A DNA stretch of 64,000 nt from positions 203,512-267,511 of the forward strand of contig NZ_JAUSSZ010000005.1 of NCBI RefSeq assembly GCF_030812595.1, given 5' to 3'. A program made the position numbers and the translations under genes. This document shows, piece after piece, positions 54,222 through 63,906 of the stretch. The DNA comes from Arthrobacter bambusae. GTDB lineage: Bacteria > Actinomycetota > Actinomycetes > Actinomycetales > Micrococcaceae. The notes beneath the pieces were generated by a model. That model saw only the letters and a program-made list of their open reading frames with translations. It did not search any database and was not told the origin of the DNA. Each line of letters starts with the position of its first letter. Positions within the stretch are counted from its first letter, which is position 1.

Positions 54222-54938
54222 ATGACTCTCAGTGTTGCCAACGTCAACTACGCATATAACTCCAGAACCCAAGTGCTTCATGACGTCTCGTTCACGATCG
54301 CCGACAACCAGGTCATGGGCCTCATCGGTCCCAATGGGTCTGGAAAGTCCACCCTGATAAAGGTCATCCTGGACCTGCTCCAACTTCAAAGCGGCCGCGT
54401 CTCCATCGGGTCCGACAACAATCAGAGCCGCAGCGCCAAGATGTCTTCAATCTACTTGTCAAGCAACGATTATCTCCCTGAGTTCCTTACAGGCGCGGAA
54501 TACGTGCGTTTCATGCACGGGCTCTATGGACAACCCTTGGATCAGGAAGCATTGAGGACGCAATTCGCCAGGTACTCCATGCGGGACAGGCACCGCGACC
54601 TGATCGAAGACTACTCACACGGCATGAGGAAGAAGTTGCAACTCATCGCCGCATTCATGCTCCGGCGAAGGCTTACCGTCATCGATGAGACCCTCAACGG
54701 TGTCGACATCGACGCCATCAAACTCTTCGAGCGCGATATCCGAAATCTCGCCAAAGAAGGACGGTCAGTTCTCCTGTGCAGTCACGACTTCACCATGCTG
54801 GAACACGTGGCTGACGAGCTGTCGCTTCTCAACCAAGGCGCCCTGGTGGTTCAGGCGCCGGTCCGGAAAATTATCCAAGATCACGGCACGATAGCTGACC
54901 TAGCCAACGAATTCATCCGGGCAATGGAGCCGTCATAA
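54222..54938 (+). CDS. ABC transporter ATP-binding protein of the peptide cassette
   Basis: 238 residues. Walker A GPNGSGKST (residues 36-44), Q-loop region SIYLSSND, signature-position YSHGM (131-135) in place of LSGGQ, Walker B LTVIDE (151-156) with catalytic Glu, H-loop His188 (LLCSHD). The YSHGM signature is the form found in BcrA/YydI-type ABC-2 ATPases that export or give immunity to peptides. It overlaps the next gene by 1 nt (TAATG). The ribosome site is weak, so it may depend on coupling. Confidence 0.88.
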   Translation: MTLSVANVNYAYNSRTQVLHDVSFTIADNQVMGLIGPNGSGKSTLIKVILDLLQLQSGRVSIGSDNNQSRSAKMSSIYLSSNDYLPEFLTGAEYVRFMHGLYGQPLDQEALRTQFARYSMRDRHRDLIEDYSHGMRKKLQLIAAFMLRRRLTVIDETLNGVDIDAIKLFERDIRNLAKEGRSVLLCSHDFTMLEHVADELSLLNQGALVVQAPVRKIIQDHGTIADLANEFIRAMEPS

Positions 54939-56365
54939 TGCACCCCAAGAGCGTGGTTCTGCTGTTCCGATTGTTCTGGCTCTTCATCGTGAGACGCGTG
55001 GTGGGCCGGGGATTGTTGGCCAGCCCGGCCGCTCGGTTGTCGGCCATATTCCTACTCGTTGCCGCGTTCGCAGGATTCAGCGTGTTGAGCTATGTGGTCA
55101 TCCGCCAGTATCTCGGTGGAACCGGACTGCTTGAGCCTGTTCTTCAAGTCGCCAACGCATCGGTCGGATTCTGGGTACTTATTGCATACACACTGATCCG
55201 GGTGCTGTTCATGAAGGCAGATGAGCTTCTGAAGCTCTCCTTCAATCTGCCAGTGACCAACAAGGAAAGGACGATGGCCTTTGCGCTCTTTGAGTCGTCC
55301 CTCGTTCTCCTTGTGACCGCCTTCGTTTTCGGTGCGTTCTCGATTTCCACCGTGCTGATCGAGGGTACTGATTACATTCCGAGGGTTCTCGCGTCCATCT
55401 GGTTTCCCGCTATTTCAACGTACCTGCTTCTGAGCCTCGGCTACTATCTCCTTGAACGTGCTCTACAGGCAATCGGGATCGCACGACTTCGTGGTCTGGT
55501 AGTCCCGATGGTGCTGGCTATCGGGCTGGCCGTGGCCTTTCCTCAAACCAACGAGCAGAGCAGCCAGATCGCCGAAAGCTACGTATCCGGGCGCGAATAC
55601 AATGCACCGATCCTGCTGTACGCGAAGCTGCAGGAAGACGTCGGGCTCTGGTTTTCCATTTTAGTGCTGCTTGCGACATCAGCAGCAATGATTCCCGCAA
55701 TAGTGGTCACCGCACCCAGGAACTATGTTCCGATGCGTCGATTCTTCGTCGTGCTGCCCTCATGGTTGGCAGGGCGTAAGTTCGGCGTTTACATTCTGGT
55801 TTTGTTTCGAAGTTTCGAAACCATGGTGGCATTCTCTTTCATCCTCATCTATTCGGTCTTCGCCTGGTTCGAGCATCTGGTATTACCACCCTACGTCCTT
55901 GCTCTCATAACATTTCAGGGAGTCTACGCATTTTCAAACTCGGAGCCCCTGCGACGCATGGCCACCTACCCGGGCCGCACCGTTGCGAACTACTTACGCC
56001 TCGTGGGCTCGCAAGGCGTCCTCCTCGTGGTTGTGGGCGTTCCTGTCATCGGGCTCTCTGTGGCCCAGGGAGTTCCTTTCGAAGCGTGTCTGCCAGTGCT
56101 CGGATTCTGCTTGAGCAACATCCTCATTTCAACACTGGTCGGCATCGCTTTCCCTCCCGAGAAGGGGAACCCATTCACTGTCATCATCGGAGTCCTACTC
56201 ACCCTGGTACTCGTCATGATTGTCGCACTTGGGTTGAACGTCTTTAATTTCGAGCCAATTACCAACACGGCAATTTTCACGGCCCTCAACTTACTGGTCG
56301 TCTTTTACAGCATCCTTGGTATGCGAAGAATGGAGAGGATTGCGCGCAATGAAGTGGTTGCTTAG
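54938..56365 (+). CDS. Polytopic membrane protein, ABC permease of the peptide cassette
   Basis: 475 residues, about 12 hydrophobic helices, Lys/Arg-rich first loop (FIVRRVVGRGLLASP). No family motif recognised; position next to the ATPase and size suit an ABC-2-type permease that exports the peptide or extrudes it from the membrane (immunity). Base composition is clearly lower in GC than the flanks: hand counts of sequence rows at 55,081, 55,801 and 56,281 give 34/60, 24/60 and 29/60 GC, against 44/60 at 51,241. Confidence 0.78.
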   Translation: MHPKSVVLLFRLFWLFIVRRVVGRGLLASPAARLSAIFLLVAAFAGFSVLSYVVIRQYLGGTGLLEPVLQVANASVGFWVLIAYTLIRVLFMKADELLKLSFNLPVTNKERTMAFALFESSLVLLVTAFVFGAFSISTVLIEGTDYIPRVLASIWFPAISTYLLLSLGYYLLERALQAIGIARLRGLVVPMVLAIGLAVAFPQTNEQSSQIAESYVSGREYNAPILLYAKLQEDVGLWFSILVLLATSAAMIPAIVVTAPRNYVPMRRFFVVLPSWLAGRKFGVYILVLFRSFETMVAFSFILIYSVFAWFEHLVLPPYVLALITFQGVYAFSNSEPLRRMATYPGRTVANYLRLVGSQGVLLVVVGVPVIGLSVAQGVPFEACLPVLGFCLSNILISTLVGIAFPPEKGNPFTVIIGVLLTLVLVMIVALGLNVFNFEPITNTAIFTALNLLVVFYSILGMRRMERIARNEVVA

Positions 56366-56666
56366 ATTCATCACCGGGCTGACGGTCTCTTTTGTTGTCA
56401 CCATGATCGTTGTTGTCACGAGTTTCATCACTACAATGTTTTCGGCCTCAGAAATGGGAGTCAGGAAATTTGGCCTGTTCGGCGCCCTCTTCTTCGAACC
56501 TCACGAACAGGCAGACGGGGCGACCGCGCTGGAAATCGGCGTTTCGAACGGCGCGCCCATCGCGTTGGTCTTCTCGATATCATTGGTCTTCTATGTTGCC
56601 GTTGCATCAGTCCTGGAACGACTAAAGCTCCACAAGAAACGACTCCTGCAAGCAGACGAAGGGTGA
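56349..56666 (+). CDS. Small two-TM protein of the peptide cassette
   Basis: 105 residues from ATG 56349, preceded by GGAGAGG; it overlaps the permease gene by 17 nt. Two helices (LTVSFVVTMIVVVTSFI and PIALVFSISLVFYVAVASVL) flank an extracytoplasmic loop of about 45 residues with EPHEQADGATALE. Ends in a basic, Lys/Arg-rich tail. No homologue recognised; an accessory or immunity role is a guess from position. Confidence 0.72.
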   Translation: MKWLLRFITGLTVSFVVTMIVVVTSFITTMFSASEMGVRKFGLFGALFFEPHEQADGATALEIGVSNGAPIALVFSISLVFYVAVASVLERLKLHKKRLLQADEG

Positions 56667-57199
56667 CCCTTCTCAAGATCGCCCTCCAGGATGTGACCGC
56701 CGGCCTGATAGCCAAGCAACTCATGTGGTCATGCCGATGGCCTTTTGCCGCCATGGTTCTCAGCTTCACAGCGTGCACCTTCCTGGCCGCCATGACGACC
56801 GATCTGGTCCTTTTCCAGACCGCCGTGTGGCTCATTGTGCATGCACTTTTCCTCCTGGGCGGCTTTTTAGTGCATGAGTGGTTCCATGTTGCGGGCATGA
56901 GGCTGTTTCGCGGGGTTTCAGACATCGTGGTATCTGCCGGAGTCCTCCGCTTCTCCGTGATTCCCGTCGGGCGCCTCTACGGGTGGCAGATCGCAGTAGT
57001 GGCAATTCTGGGTCCCGGCGCGTCATGCTTAGTCGGGGTCCTGATTACCCTGCTGGCACCTGGCTCATTGCTCCAGTACTGGTTCCTGCTGCATGCAGTC
57101 TTCCTTCTGCCATTCTTTGGCGACGGACACAGCCTCATTCTCGGAATCCGCGAGTGGTCCCGGCCGGTTGGCTTACTCGCGCCCGGAACCACCAGCTGA
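56663..57199 (+). CDS. Site-2-protease-like membrane metallopeptidase
   Basis: 178 residues, about five helices. HEWFH at residues 71-75 is an HExxH zinc motif inside the second hydrophobic segment, and LLPFFGDG at 148-155 matches the second S2P (M50) motif, with Asp154 as third zinc ligand. The start is GTG 56663, overlapping the previous stop (GTGA). Known peptide systems such as yydF-J in Bacillus carry a similar membrane peptidase with an ABC pair, so release of the Trp-rich peptide from its membrane precursor is the natural hypothesis. No radical-SAM gene is present. Confidence 0.8.
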   Translation: MTLLKIALQDVTAGLIAKQLMWSCRWPFAAMVLSFTACTFLAAMTTDLVLFQTAVWLIVHALFLLGGFLVHEWFHVAGMRLFRGVSDIVVSAGVLRFSVIPVGRLYGWQIAVVAILGPGASCLVGVLITLLAPGSLLQYWFLLHAVFLLPFFGDGHSLILGIREWSRPVGLLAPGTTS

Positions 57200-57229
57200 A
57201 CCCACTTCCGCCCGATGGGCCTCGGCGAG

Positions 57230-57451
57230 TCAGGGCCGCTGCGAGCGTCGGCGAAAACTGCTATGCCAGAAGCCGAGCAGGACGGCCAAGGCCAGCAGGC
57301 CGAGGAATACCCAGACCGGCTGGCCCGTCGCTGCAGCAAGCAAAGGACCTCCAACTACGCCCGGGACAAGGGCGACAGCCCATACGCTGAACAGATGCGT
57401 CGTTCCTGTTTGAGCGGCATGTTCATGATGCTGTCCGTTCTGGTCCGGCAC
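57230..57451 (-). CDS. Small membrane protein after the nitrilase gene
   Basis: 73 residues, GTG start at 57451 with GGGAGG 8 nt upstream. His/Gln-rich head (MPDQNGQHHEHAAQTG), two helices (VWAVALVPGVVGGPLLAAAT and VWVFLGLLALAVLLGFWHSS) and a basic tail. Unrecognised. It is 12 nt after the nitrilase-family gene and converges on the peptide cassette. Confidence 0.65.
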   Translation of the reverse strand: MPDQNGQHHEHAAQTGTTHLFSVWAVALVPGVVGGPLLAAATGQPVWVFLGLLALAVLLGFWHSSFRRRSQRP

Positions 57452-57463
57452 TGAGTCCTCCCG

Positions 57464-58264
57464 CTAGGAGCTCTCCCACTCCCGGTACAGCTCCGGGCGG
57501 CGTTCGCTCAGGTACGGCACTTGTTCCCGGGCAGCCTTGACGCTTTCTGTCGAAATCTCGGCGAACAGCAATGCCGCACCATTCCCGGCAGCCGCGAGCA
57601 ATGAACCATCCGGACCGGCCACCACGCTTCCGCCAAGGAAGTCGCAACCGTCCTCGTGGCCGCTGTGGTTCGCGTAGGCCACGTTGAGCTGGCTCTCCAG
57701 GGCCCTGGCCGGGATCAGGACCTGCGGTACAGCGTCGAATCCCGCGGACAGGGCTGTTGGAACCAGCAGAAGCTCGGCGCCTCGCGTGGCCGCAGCCCGG
57801 ACAGTTTCGGGAAACTCGACGTCGTAGCAAATCAGCAGCGACGTTTTGATCCCGTTGAAGTCCACGACGCCGGGGGGTGCCTGGGCGGCGGAGAACGCCT
57901 TTCGCTCCTCCCCGCCGAAGAGGTGCACTTTGTCGTATTCCAGAAGCACGGTTCCGTCTGTGTCCAGAAGAGTGGCGGAGATACGCCAGCTCCCGTCGGC
58001 AGCCAGTGCGGGAAGGCTGTAAACGAGTCCGACAGTGTGTGAGCGCGCGATCTCCGCAAGGCGGCTACGGATGCTCGGGAGAACTGCAGGATCCAGCTCC
58101 GCGTGGAGCCTGAGCGGCGCGTAGCCCACAGGGAAGAGCTCGGGCGTCAGCAACAAGGAGGCCCCGGCGGCTGCGGCGCGCTGCGCCGCCGCATTGACCG
58201 TCGCCAGGTTGGCGTCGACGTCCAGGACAGCTGCGTTGGCCTGTAGAACGGACAGCAGCATCAT
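57464..58264 (-). CDS. Carbon-nitrogen hydrolase (nitrilase superfamily)
   Basis: 266 residues. Catalytic triad: Glu in LLLTPELFPVGY, Lys in EYDKVHLFGGEE, Cys in LLICYDVEFPE. Such enzymes hydrolyse amides or nitriles; without neighbours that name a substrate the reaction stays open (amidase of the aliphatic/omega-amidase type is likely). ATG 58264 with GAGGTGG upstream is chosen over the longer frame to 58288. Confidence 0.9.
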   Translation of the reverse strand: MMLLSVLQANAAVLDVDANLATVNAAAQRAAAAGASLLLTPELFPVGYAPLRLHAELDPAVLPSIRSRLAEIARSHTVGLVYSLPALAADGSWRISATLLDTDGTVLLEYDKVHLFGGEERKAFSAAQAPPGVVDFNGIKTSLLICYDVEFPETVRAAATRGAELLLVPTALSAGFDAVPQVLIPARALESQLNVAYANHSGHEDGCDFLGGSVVAGPDGSLLAAAGNGAALLFAEISTESVKAAREQVPYLSERRPELYREWESS

Positions 58265-58512
58265 TACCACCTCGATTGCACTTTGCATCCCAGCGCACGG
58301 TCTTTGAGGACATCCTGGAAGACGGGCCCGGAATTACTCCTGGATCCAGCCTATCCAGCCACAGCGCCGACCCCACGGGACAAATGGACCCGCGGGCGGC
58401 TCACCGGGGATGGTTCGTACCAAATGGGGGCTCGGTCCATGTCGCCAATGCAAGTTTGGCCCATTGCGTTAACTTCTTGACTGCAACTGTGATTTGAGGC
58501 ACGCTTCATGTC

Positions 58513-59703
58513 ATGCCTGCAACATCCAGCTCGACGAAGAGCCACCGCAAAAACCCCGGCTCACAATCAGCACTGCGCCACCTGAACCAGCAGCGGCTCA
58601 TCGAGTGCCTCCTGAGCGGCCCTTCCACCCAGGCGGAGCTCGCCAGGCAGACCGGCCTCTCCACGGCAACCGTGTCCAACATCGTCAAGATCATGCAAGA
58701 CGCCGGGCTCGTCTCCACCGAACCGATCACCAGTTCCGGACGCCGGGCTCTAAACGTCAGGCTCAACAGCAACGGCGCGGTCGCCGTCGGGATCGACTTT
58801 GGCCGGCGCCACCTGCGGGTGGTCCTGGCCTCCTTGGGCTACCACATCATCGTCGAGGAAACCGTCACGCTACCCCTTGGCCACCACGCCGAACAAGGCA
58901 TCAGCGCCGCCGTCGCCCTCCTCGACAAACTCCTGCTCGAAAGCGGCGTTGACCGAAGCGCCGTAGTGGGCGCGGGCGCTGGCATAGCCGGCCCCATCGA
59001 CCGGCGTTCCGGCACCGTGGCGCAGGGAGCCATCCTGCCCGAATGGGTGGGCATCCAGATTCTCGAACGACTGGAGGAAGCCCTCGATCTTCCCGTATAC
59101 GTTGACAACGACGCCAATCTGGGCGCCCTCTCCGAGGTCACGTGGGGGCCACACAGCGGGATCGGCAACCTCATGTTCCTCAAGATCGGTTCCGGTATCG
59201 GAGCGGGCCTCATCATCAATGGCGCACCGTACTACGGGGCGGTGGGAATCACGGGGGAAATCGGCCATGCAACCATCCACGAATACGGCGCCATCTGCCG
59301 CTGCGGCAACCGGGGATGCTTGGAAACGATGGCTTCCACCTCCACCATGATCGAGCTGCTCGGGAAGGGCTCAGGGCTGCACCTCGAGCCCGAGGACCTT
59401 GTTCGGAACGCCTTGGCGAGGGATCAGGCAACCCTTCGCGTGGTGGACGACGCCGGGCTCGCGGTGGGCCGCGCGTTGGGCAATGTGGCGAATCTCATCA
59501 ACCCGGAAGTCATCGTGGTGGGCGGCCCCTTGGCCGGCCTCGGCGACATCCTCCTGGACCCGATCCGGCGCGGCCTCGTCCGCCATGCGGTGCCTGTAAT
59601 CGGCGAGACAACACACCTTGCCATGTCGTCGCTCGGCGCCAGGGCGGAGGCCCTCGGGGCGGCCGCTTTGGTGTTCCAGCACGCCGGAATCAAGCAGGGC
59701 TAA
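58513..59703 (+). CDS. ROK-family transcriptional regulator
   Basis: 396 residues. N-terminal winged helix (STQAELARQTGLSTATVSNI) and a sugar-kinase-like ROK domain with GIDFGRRHLR, IGSGIGAGLIING and the zinc-binding CRCGNRGCLE. It probably senses a sugar or sugar-phosphate and controls the adjacent mmsA-mmsB-chvE transporter. No clean operator could be assigned. The start has GAGG about 14 nt upstream, somewhat far. Confidence 0.9.
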   Translation: MPATSSSTKSHRKNPGSQSALRHLNQQRLIECLLSGPSTQAELARQTGLSTATVSNIVKIMQDAGLVSTEPITSSGRRALNVRLNSNGAVAVGIDFGRRHLRVVLASLGYHIIVEETVTLPLGHHAEQGISAAVALLDKLLLESGVDRSAVVGAGAGIAGPIDRRSGTVAQGAILPEWVGIQILERLEEALDLPVYVDNDANLGALSEVTWGPHSGIGNLMFLKIGSGIGAGLIINGAPYYGAVGITGEIGHATIHEYGAICRCGNRGCLETMASTSTMIELLGKGSGLHLEPEDLVRNALARDQATLRVVDDAGLAVGRALGNVANLINPEVIVVGGPLAGLGDILLDPIRRGLVRHAVPVIGETTHLAMSSLGARAEALGAAALVFQHAGIKQG

Positions 59704-59746
59704 AGATTTCGTTACCACGCTGTTACCGCCGTCTTGCGTTCAAGTC

Positions 59747-59776
59747 TTGACGACAAGCGGTGTGATCCAGTTTACT
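59747..59776 (+). promoter_or_regulatory. Promoter of the sugar ABC operon
   Basis: TTGACG (59747-59752) and TTTACT (59771-59776) with an 18-nt spacer, 66 nt before mmsA. The direct neighbourhood CTTG...CAAG repeats (59733-59757) could bind the ROK regulator. No strong palindrome otherwise. Confidence 0.45.
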
Positions 59777-59841
59777 TTCTCATCAGATAGGCTCGCCATC
59801 CCCGAGCCGACAACGACGTCAAACATTGGAGGCGCGAGGGT

Positions 59842-61398
59842 ATGTCGACCCCCATAACGCACCAGGATCCGGTTCTCCTCGAGATGCGGTCCATCACCAA
59901 GGAATTTCCCGGCGTGAAGGCGCTCTCGAACGTTAGCCTCCGGGTCAAGGTGGGCGAAATCCACGCGATCTGCGGGGAAAACGGTGCAGGAAAGTCCACG
60001 TTGATGAAAGTGCTCTCCGGGGTTTACCCCTACGGCAGCTACGACGGCGACATCGTGTACCAGGCCGAAGTCCAGCAGTTCAAGGACATCCGGGCCAGCG
60101 AACATGCGGGAATCGTGATCATCCACCAGGAGCTGGCACTGATCCCCGAGCTGTCCATCATGGAAAACATCTTCCTCGGCAACGAACCCGTCCGCCGCGG
60201 CGTCATCGACTGGGCAGAAGCACGCAAGCGCTCCATCGAGCTCCTCGCACGGGTTGGCCTGCGCGAGGACCCGGACACCCCCATCAAGGAAATCGGCGTC
60301 GGCAAGCAGCAATTGGTGGAAATCGCCAAGGCCCTGAACAAGTCCGTCAAACTGCTCATCCTCGACGAGCCCACCGCGGCGCTCAACGAGTCCGACTCCC
60401 AGCACCTGCTGGACCTGATCCTGGGCCTGAAGGGCCGTGGAATCACCTCCATCATGATTTCCCACAAACTCAACGAAATCGAGCAGATCGCGGACGAGAT
60501 CACCATCATCCGCGACGGAAAGTCCATCGAGACCCTCAACGTCAAGGAAGACGGCGTCGACGAAGACCGGATCATCAAGGGCATGGTCGGCCGGACGCTC
60601 GAGTCCCGGTTCCCGGATCACACCCCGAAGATCGGCGAAGTCTTCTTCGAGGTCAAGGACTGGACGGTCGGGCACCCCCAGATCCAGGACCGCCTGGTCT
60701 GCAAAGGTTCCAACTTCCACGTCCGCCGCGGCGAAATCGTGGGCTTCGCCGGCCTCATGGGCGCCGGGCGCACCGAGCTTGCCCGCTCAGTATTCGGCCA
60801 CTCGTACGGCCGCTTCATTTCGGGCCAGGTGTACAAGGACGGCAAGCCGATCACCATGCGCAATGTCCGCCAGGCGATCGACGCCGGCCTCGGCTACGTC
60901 ACGGAGGACCGCAAGAGCCTGGGACTGAACCTCCTGGACGACATCAAGACCACCACGGTAGCTGCCAACTTGAAGAAGATCAGCCGCGGAATCGTTGTGG
61001 ACACCAACAAGGAATTCATGGTGGCCGAGCAGTACCGGAAGTCGCTGCGCACCAAGACCCCGTCCGTCGAGGAAGGCGTGTCGAAGCTCTCCGGCGGCAA
61101 CCAGCAGAAGGTTGTCCTCGCCAAGTGGATGTTCACTGATCCGGACCTCCTCATCCTGGATGAACCCACCCGCGGAATCGACGTCGGCGCCAAGTACGAG
61201 ATCTACGGGATCATCCAGCAGCTGGCCAACCAAGGGAAGGGCGTGATTGTGATTTCTTCCGAACTCCCCGAACTGCTCGGCCTCTCCGACCGTATCTACA
61301 CCATCTTCGAGGGCTCCATCACGGGTGTGCTGAACAAGGACGAAGCCAGCCAGGAGAGCCTCATGAAGCTCATGACTTCCAACCGCAAAGCCGCCTGA
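59842..61398 (+). CDS. mmsA: Monosaccharide ABC transporter ATP-binding protein MmsA (XylG/GguA type)
   Basis: 518 residues, double ATPase. Domain 1: [16 protein letters not shown] and [24 protein letters not shown]. Domain 2: degenerate Walker A ([16 protein letters not shown]), signature [15 protein letters not shown] and [16 protein letters not shown] 59842 with GGAGG upstream. Works with mmsB and chvE next to it; cargo is a monosaccharide such as xylose, galactose or arabinose, as in the GguAB/ChvE group. Confidence 0.92.
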   Translation: MSTPITHQDPVLLEMRSITKEFPGVKALSNVSLRVKVGEIHAICGENGAGKSTLMKVLSGVYPYGSYDGDIVYQAEVQQFKDIRASEHAGIVIIHQELALIPELSIMENIFLGNEPVRRGVIDWAEARKRSIELLARVGLREDPDTPIKEIGVGKQQLVEIAKALNKSVKLLILDEPTAALNESDSQHLLDLILGLKGRGITSIMISHKLNEIEQIADEITIIRDGKSIETLNVKEDGVDEDRIIKGMVGRTLESRFPDHTPKIGEVFFEVKDWTVGHPQIQDRLVCKGSNFHVRRGEIVGFAGLMGAGRTELARSVFGHSYGRFISGQVYKDGKPITMRNVRQAIDAGLGYVTEDRKSLGLNLLDDIKTTTVAANLKKISRGIVVDTNKEFMVAEQYRKSLRTKTPSVEEGVSKLSGGNQQKVVLAKWMFTDPDLLILDEPTRGIDVGAKYEIYGIIQQLANQGKGVIVISSELPELLGLSDRIYTIFEGSITGVLNKDEASQESLMKLMTSNRKAA

Positions 61399-61442
61399 CC
61401 CCGGTCGCCTCCAGAAACACACGGACACAAGGACCCAAAACA

Positions 61443-62711
61443 ATGAACGCGCTCAAGAAGCTATTTGGTGGCAACACCCGCCAATTCGGCATGATCTTCG
61501 CACTGGTTGCACTCGTCATCTTCTTCCAGATCTTCACCTCGGGCCGCACGCTCACCCCGGGCAACGTCATCAACCTCTTCAACGGCAACTCCTACATCCT
61601 GATCCTGGCCATTGGCATGGTCCTGGTCATCATCGCCGGCCACATCGACCTCTCCGTGGGTTCGGTGGCCGCCTTCGTCGGTATCTCGGTGGCCCTGGCC
61701 ATCAGGGACTGGCACCTGCCCTGGTACGCAGCTGTCCTGTTCGGGCTCCTGCTCGGCGCCTTGATCGGAGCCTGGCAAGGATTCTGGACTGCATTCGTCG
61801 GTATCCCGGCCTTCATCGTGACCCTCGCCGGTATGCTGCTGTTCCGCGGTTTCAACCAGTTCGTCGGCAAGTCCAACACCGTGCCGGTCCCCGAAGACTT
61901 CCAGTACCTGGGTTCCGGATACCTGCCTGAGGTCGGGCCGAAGACGGGATATAACAACCTGACCCTCCTGCTGGGCCTTATCGCCGTCGCATTCGTGATC
62001 TTCGGTGCGATCCGTGCCCGCCGAAACGCCCAGGCCTTGGGCGCCGAAGTGACGGAAGGCTGGGTGATGGTCACCAAGCTCGTGCTGGTAAGCGCCGCCA
62101 TCCTCTACGCGACATACCTCTTCGCCACGGGCCGCCCCGGAACCTCGTTCCCCATCCCCGGCCTCATCCTGGCCGTCCTTGTCCTGGTCTACGGCTTCAT
62201 TTCCGCCAAGACCGTCATTGGCCGCCACATCTACGCAGTCGGCGGCAACCGCCACGCGGCCGAACTCTCCGGCGTTCAGTCCAAGAAGGTCAATTTCATG
62301 GTCATGATGAACATGTCCATCCTTGCCGGCCTCGCCGGCATGATCTTCGTGGGCCGTTCCACCGCTTCGGGTCCGTTCGACGGCGTCGGCTGGGAACTGG
62401 ATGCGATCGCCGCCGTATTCATCGGTGGCGCCGCAGTCACCGGTGGCGTGGGTACAGTGATCGGCTCGATCGTCGGTGGCCTTGTCATGGCTGTCCTCAA
62501 CAACGGCCTCCAACTCCTCGGCGTCGGCGCAGACCTCACCCAGATCATCAAGGGCCTCGTCCTGCTGGCAGCAGTCGCCTTCGATGTCTACAACAAGACC
62601 CAGGGGAAGAAATCGATCATCGGAATGATGATGAAGAACTTCGGCCGGAGCAGCGAAAACGCTCCGGACGAGATCTCCTCAACCAGGGAAGCCATCTCCA
62701 AGGAAGCCTGA
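61443..62711 (+). CDS. mmsB: Monosaccharide ABC transporter permease MmsB (XylH/GguB type)
   Basis: 422 residues, 10 or more helices. Motifs: IIAGHIDLSVGSVAAFVGIS, GFWTAFVGIPAFIVTLAGML, YAVGGNRHAAELSGVQSKK and AAVFIGGAAVTGGVGTVIGS. Charged linker near residues 180-200 distinguishes this group from RbsC. Spacing to mmsA is 44 nt, to chvE 51 nt. Confidence 0.92.
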   Translation: MNALKKLFGGNTRQFGMIFALVALVIFFQIFTSGRTLTPGNVINLFNGNSYILILAIGMVLVIIAGHIDLSVGSVAAFVGISVALAIRDWHLPWYAAVLFGLLLGALIGAWQGFWTAFVGIPAFIVTLAGMLLFRGFNQFVGKSNTVPVPEDFQYLGSGYLPEVGPKTGYNNLTLLLGLIAVAFVIFGAIRARRNAQALGAEVTEGWVMVTKLVLVSAAILYATYLFATGRPGTSFPIPGLILAVLVLVYGFISAKTVIGRHIYAVGGNRHAAELSGVQSKKVNFMVMMNMSILAGLAGMIFVGRSTASGPFDGVGWELDAIAAVFIGGAAVTGGVGTVIGSIVGGLVMAVLNNGLQLLGVGADLTQIIKGLVLLAAVAFDVYNKTQGKKSIIGMMMKNFGRSSENAPDEISSTREAISKEA

Positions 62712-62762
62712 TCGGCTTCGGGACGACGTGTTCCAACAACAACAAAGAAAGCGAACCAAGAT

Positions 62763-63863
62763 ATGCGAATGTTTGGTAAAGCAGGAAAGGCAGCAGCAGT
62801 TGCTGCGATCGCGGCACTGGCGCTGACGGCCTGCGGCCGTGCGGACAACGGCAGCTCCGGGGGTTCATCAAGCGGCAGCGAGGCATTCCCCAAGGGTTCC
62901 TCGATCGGCGTCGCCCTCCCCCAGAAGACCAGTGAAAACTGGGTGCTGGCAGAGAAGCTCTTCAACGACGGGCTTACGAGCGCAGGCTACAAGCCGGACG
63001 TTCAGTTCGCCAACGGCGGCGTTTCGGAGCAGCAGAACCAGATCAGTGCGATGATCACCAAGGGTGACAAGCTCATCATCGTCGGTGCCATTGACGGCGC
63101 TCAGCTTGGTACGCAGCTCAAGCAGGCCAAAGATGCCGGCGCCACTGTCATTGCATATGACCGCCTGCTCCTGAACACCTCCAACGTGGACTACTACGTG
63201 GCCTACGACAACTTCAAGGTCGGCGTGCTGCAGGGCCAGGCGCTGCTGGACGGACTCAAGGCCAAGAAGCCGAACGGCCCGTACAACATCGAGCTGTTTG
63301 CAGGTTCTCCCGATGACGCCAACGCGAAGGTCTTCTTCGACGGCGCCATGAGCGTCCTGCAGCCGAAGATCGATGACGGAACCCTCAAGGTGCTTTCCGG
63401 CCAGAAGTCGTTCGAGCAGGCAGTTACCCAGGGCTGGAAGGCCGAGAACGCCCAGAAGCGCATGGACACCCTGCTCGCAGGCACCTACACCAGCGCTGGG
63501 CTGGACGGCGTGCTGTCCCCGAACGACACCCTGGCCCGCGCCATCCTGACCTCGGTCAAGGCGGCCGGCAAGCCGATTCCGGTCGTGACCGGACAGGACT
63601 CCGAAGTTGAGTCGGTCAAGTCCATCATGGCCGGTGAGCAGTACTCCACCATCAACAAGGACACCCGCAAGCTCGTTGAGCACGCCATCACCATGGTCAA
63701 CGACATCCAGTCCGGCAAGACCCCGGAAATCAACGACACCAAGTCCTACAACAACGGCGTCAAGACCGTGCCGGCATACCTGCTGCCTCCGGTCATCGTG
63801 ACCGCGGCAAACGTGAAGACGGCCTACGTGGACGATCCGGTCCTCGGACCGATCACCAAGTAG
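62763..63863 (+). CDS. chvE: Sugar-binding lipoprotein ChvE
   Basis: 366 residues. Signal with lipobox LALTAC and Cys22, then Ser/Gly-rich linker. Periplasmic-binding type 1 domain: IGVALPQKTSENWVLAEKLF, DKLIIVGAIDGAQLGTQLKQ, VIAYDRLLLNTSNVDYYVAY and GVLSPNDTLARAILTSVKAA. ChvE-like proteins bind several monosaccharides. Last gene of the operon. Confidence 0.92.
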   Translation: MRMFGKAGKAAAVAAIAALALTACGRADNGSSGGSSSGSEAFPKGSSIGVALPQKTSENWVLAEKLFNDGLTSAGYKPDVQFANGGVSEQQNQISAMITKGDKLIIVGAIDGAQLGTQLKQAKDAGATVIAYDRLLLNTSNVDYYVAYDNFKVGVLQGQALLDGLKAKKPNGPYNIELFAGSPDDANAKVFFDGAMSVLQPKIDDGTLKVLSGQKSFEQAVTQGWKAENAQKRMDTLLAGTYTSAGLDGVLSPNDTLARAILTSVKAAGKPIPVVTGQDSEVESVKSIMAGEQYSTINKDTRKLVEHAITMVNDIQSGKTPEINDTKSYNNGVKTVPAYLLPPVIVTAANVKTAYVDDPVLGPITK

Positions 63864-63906
63864 TAGTTCTCAACTAGGCACCGACGACGGCGGCCATCCC
63901 CACTCG

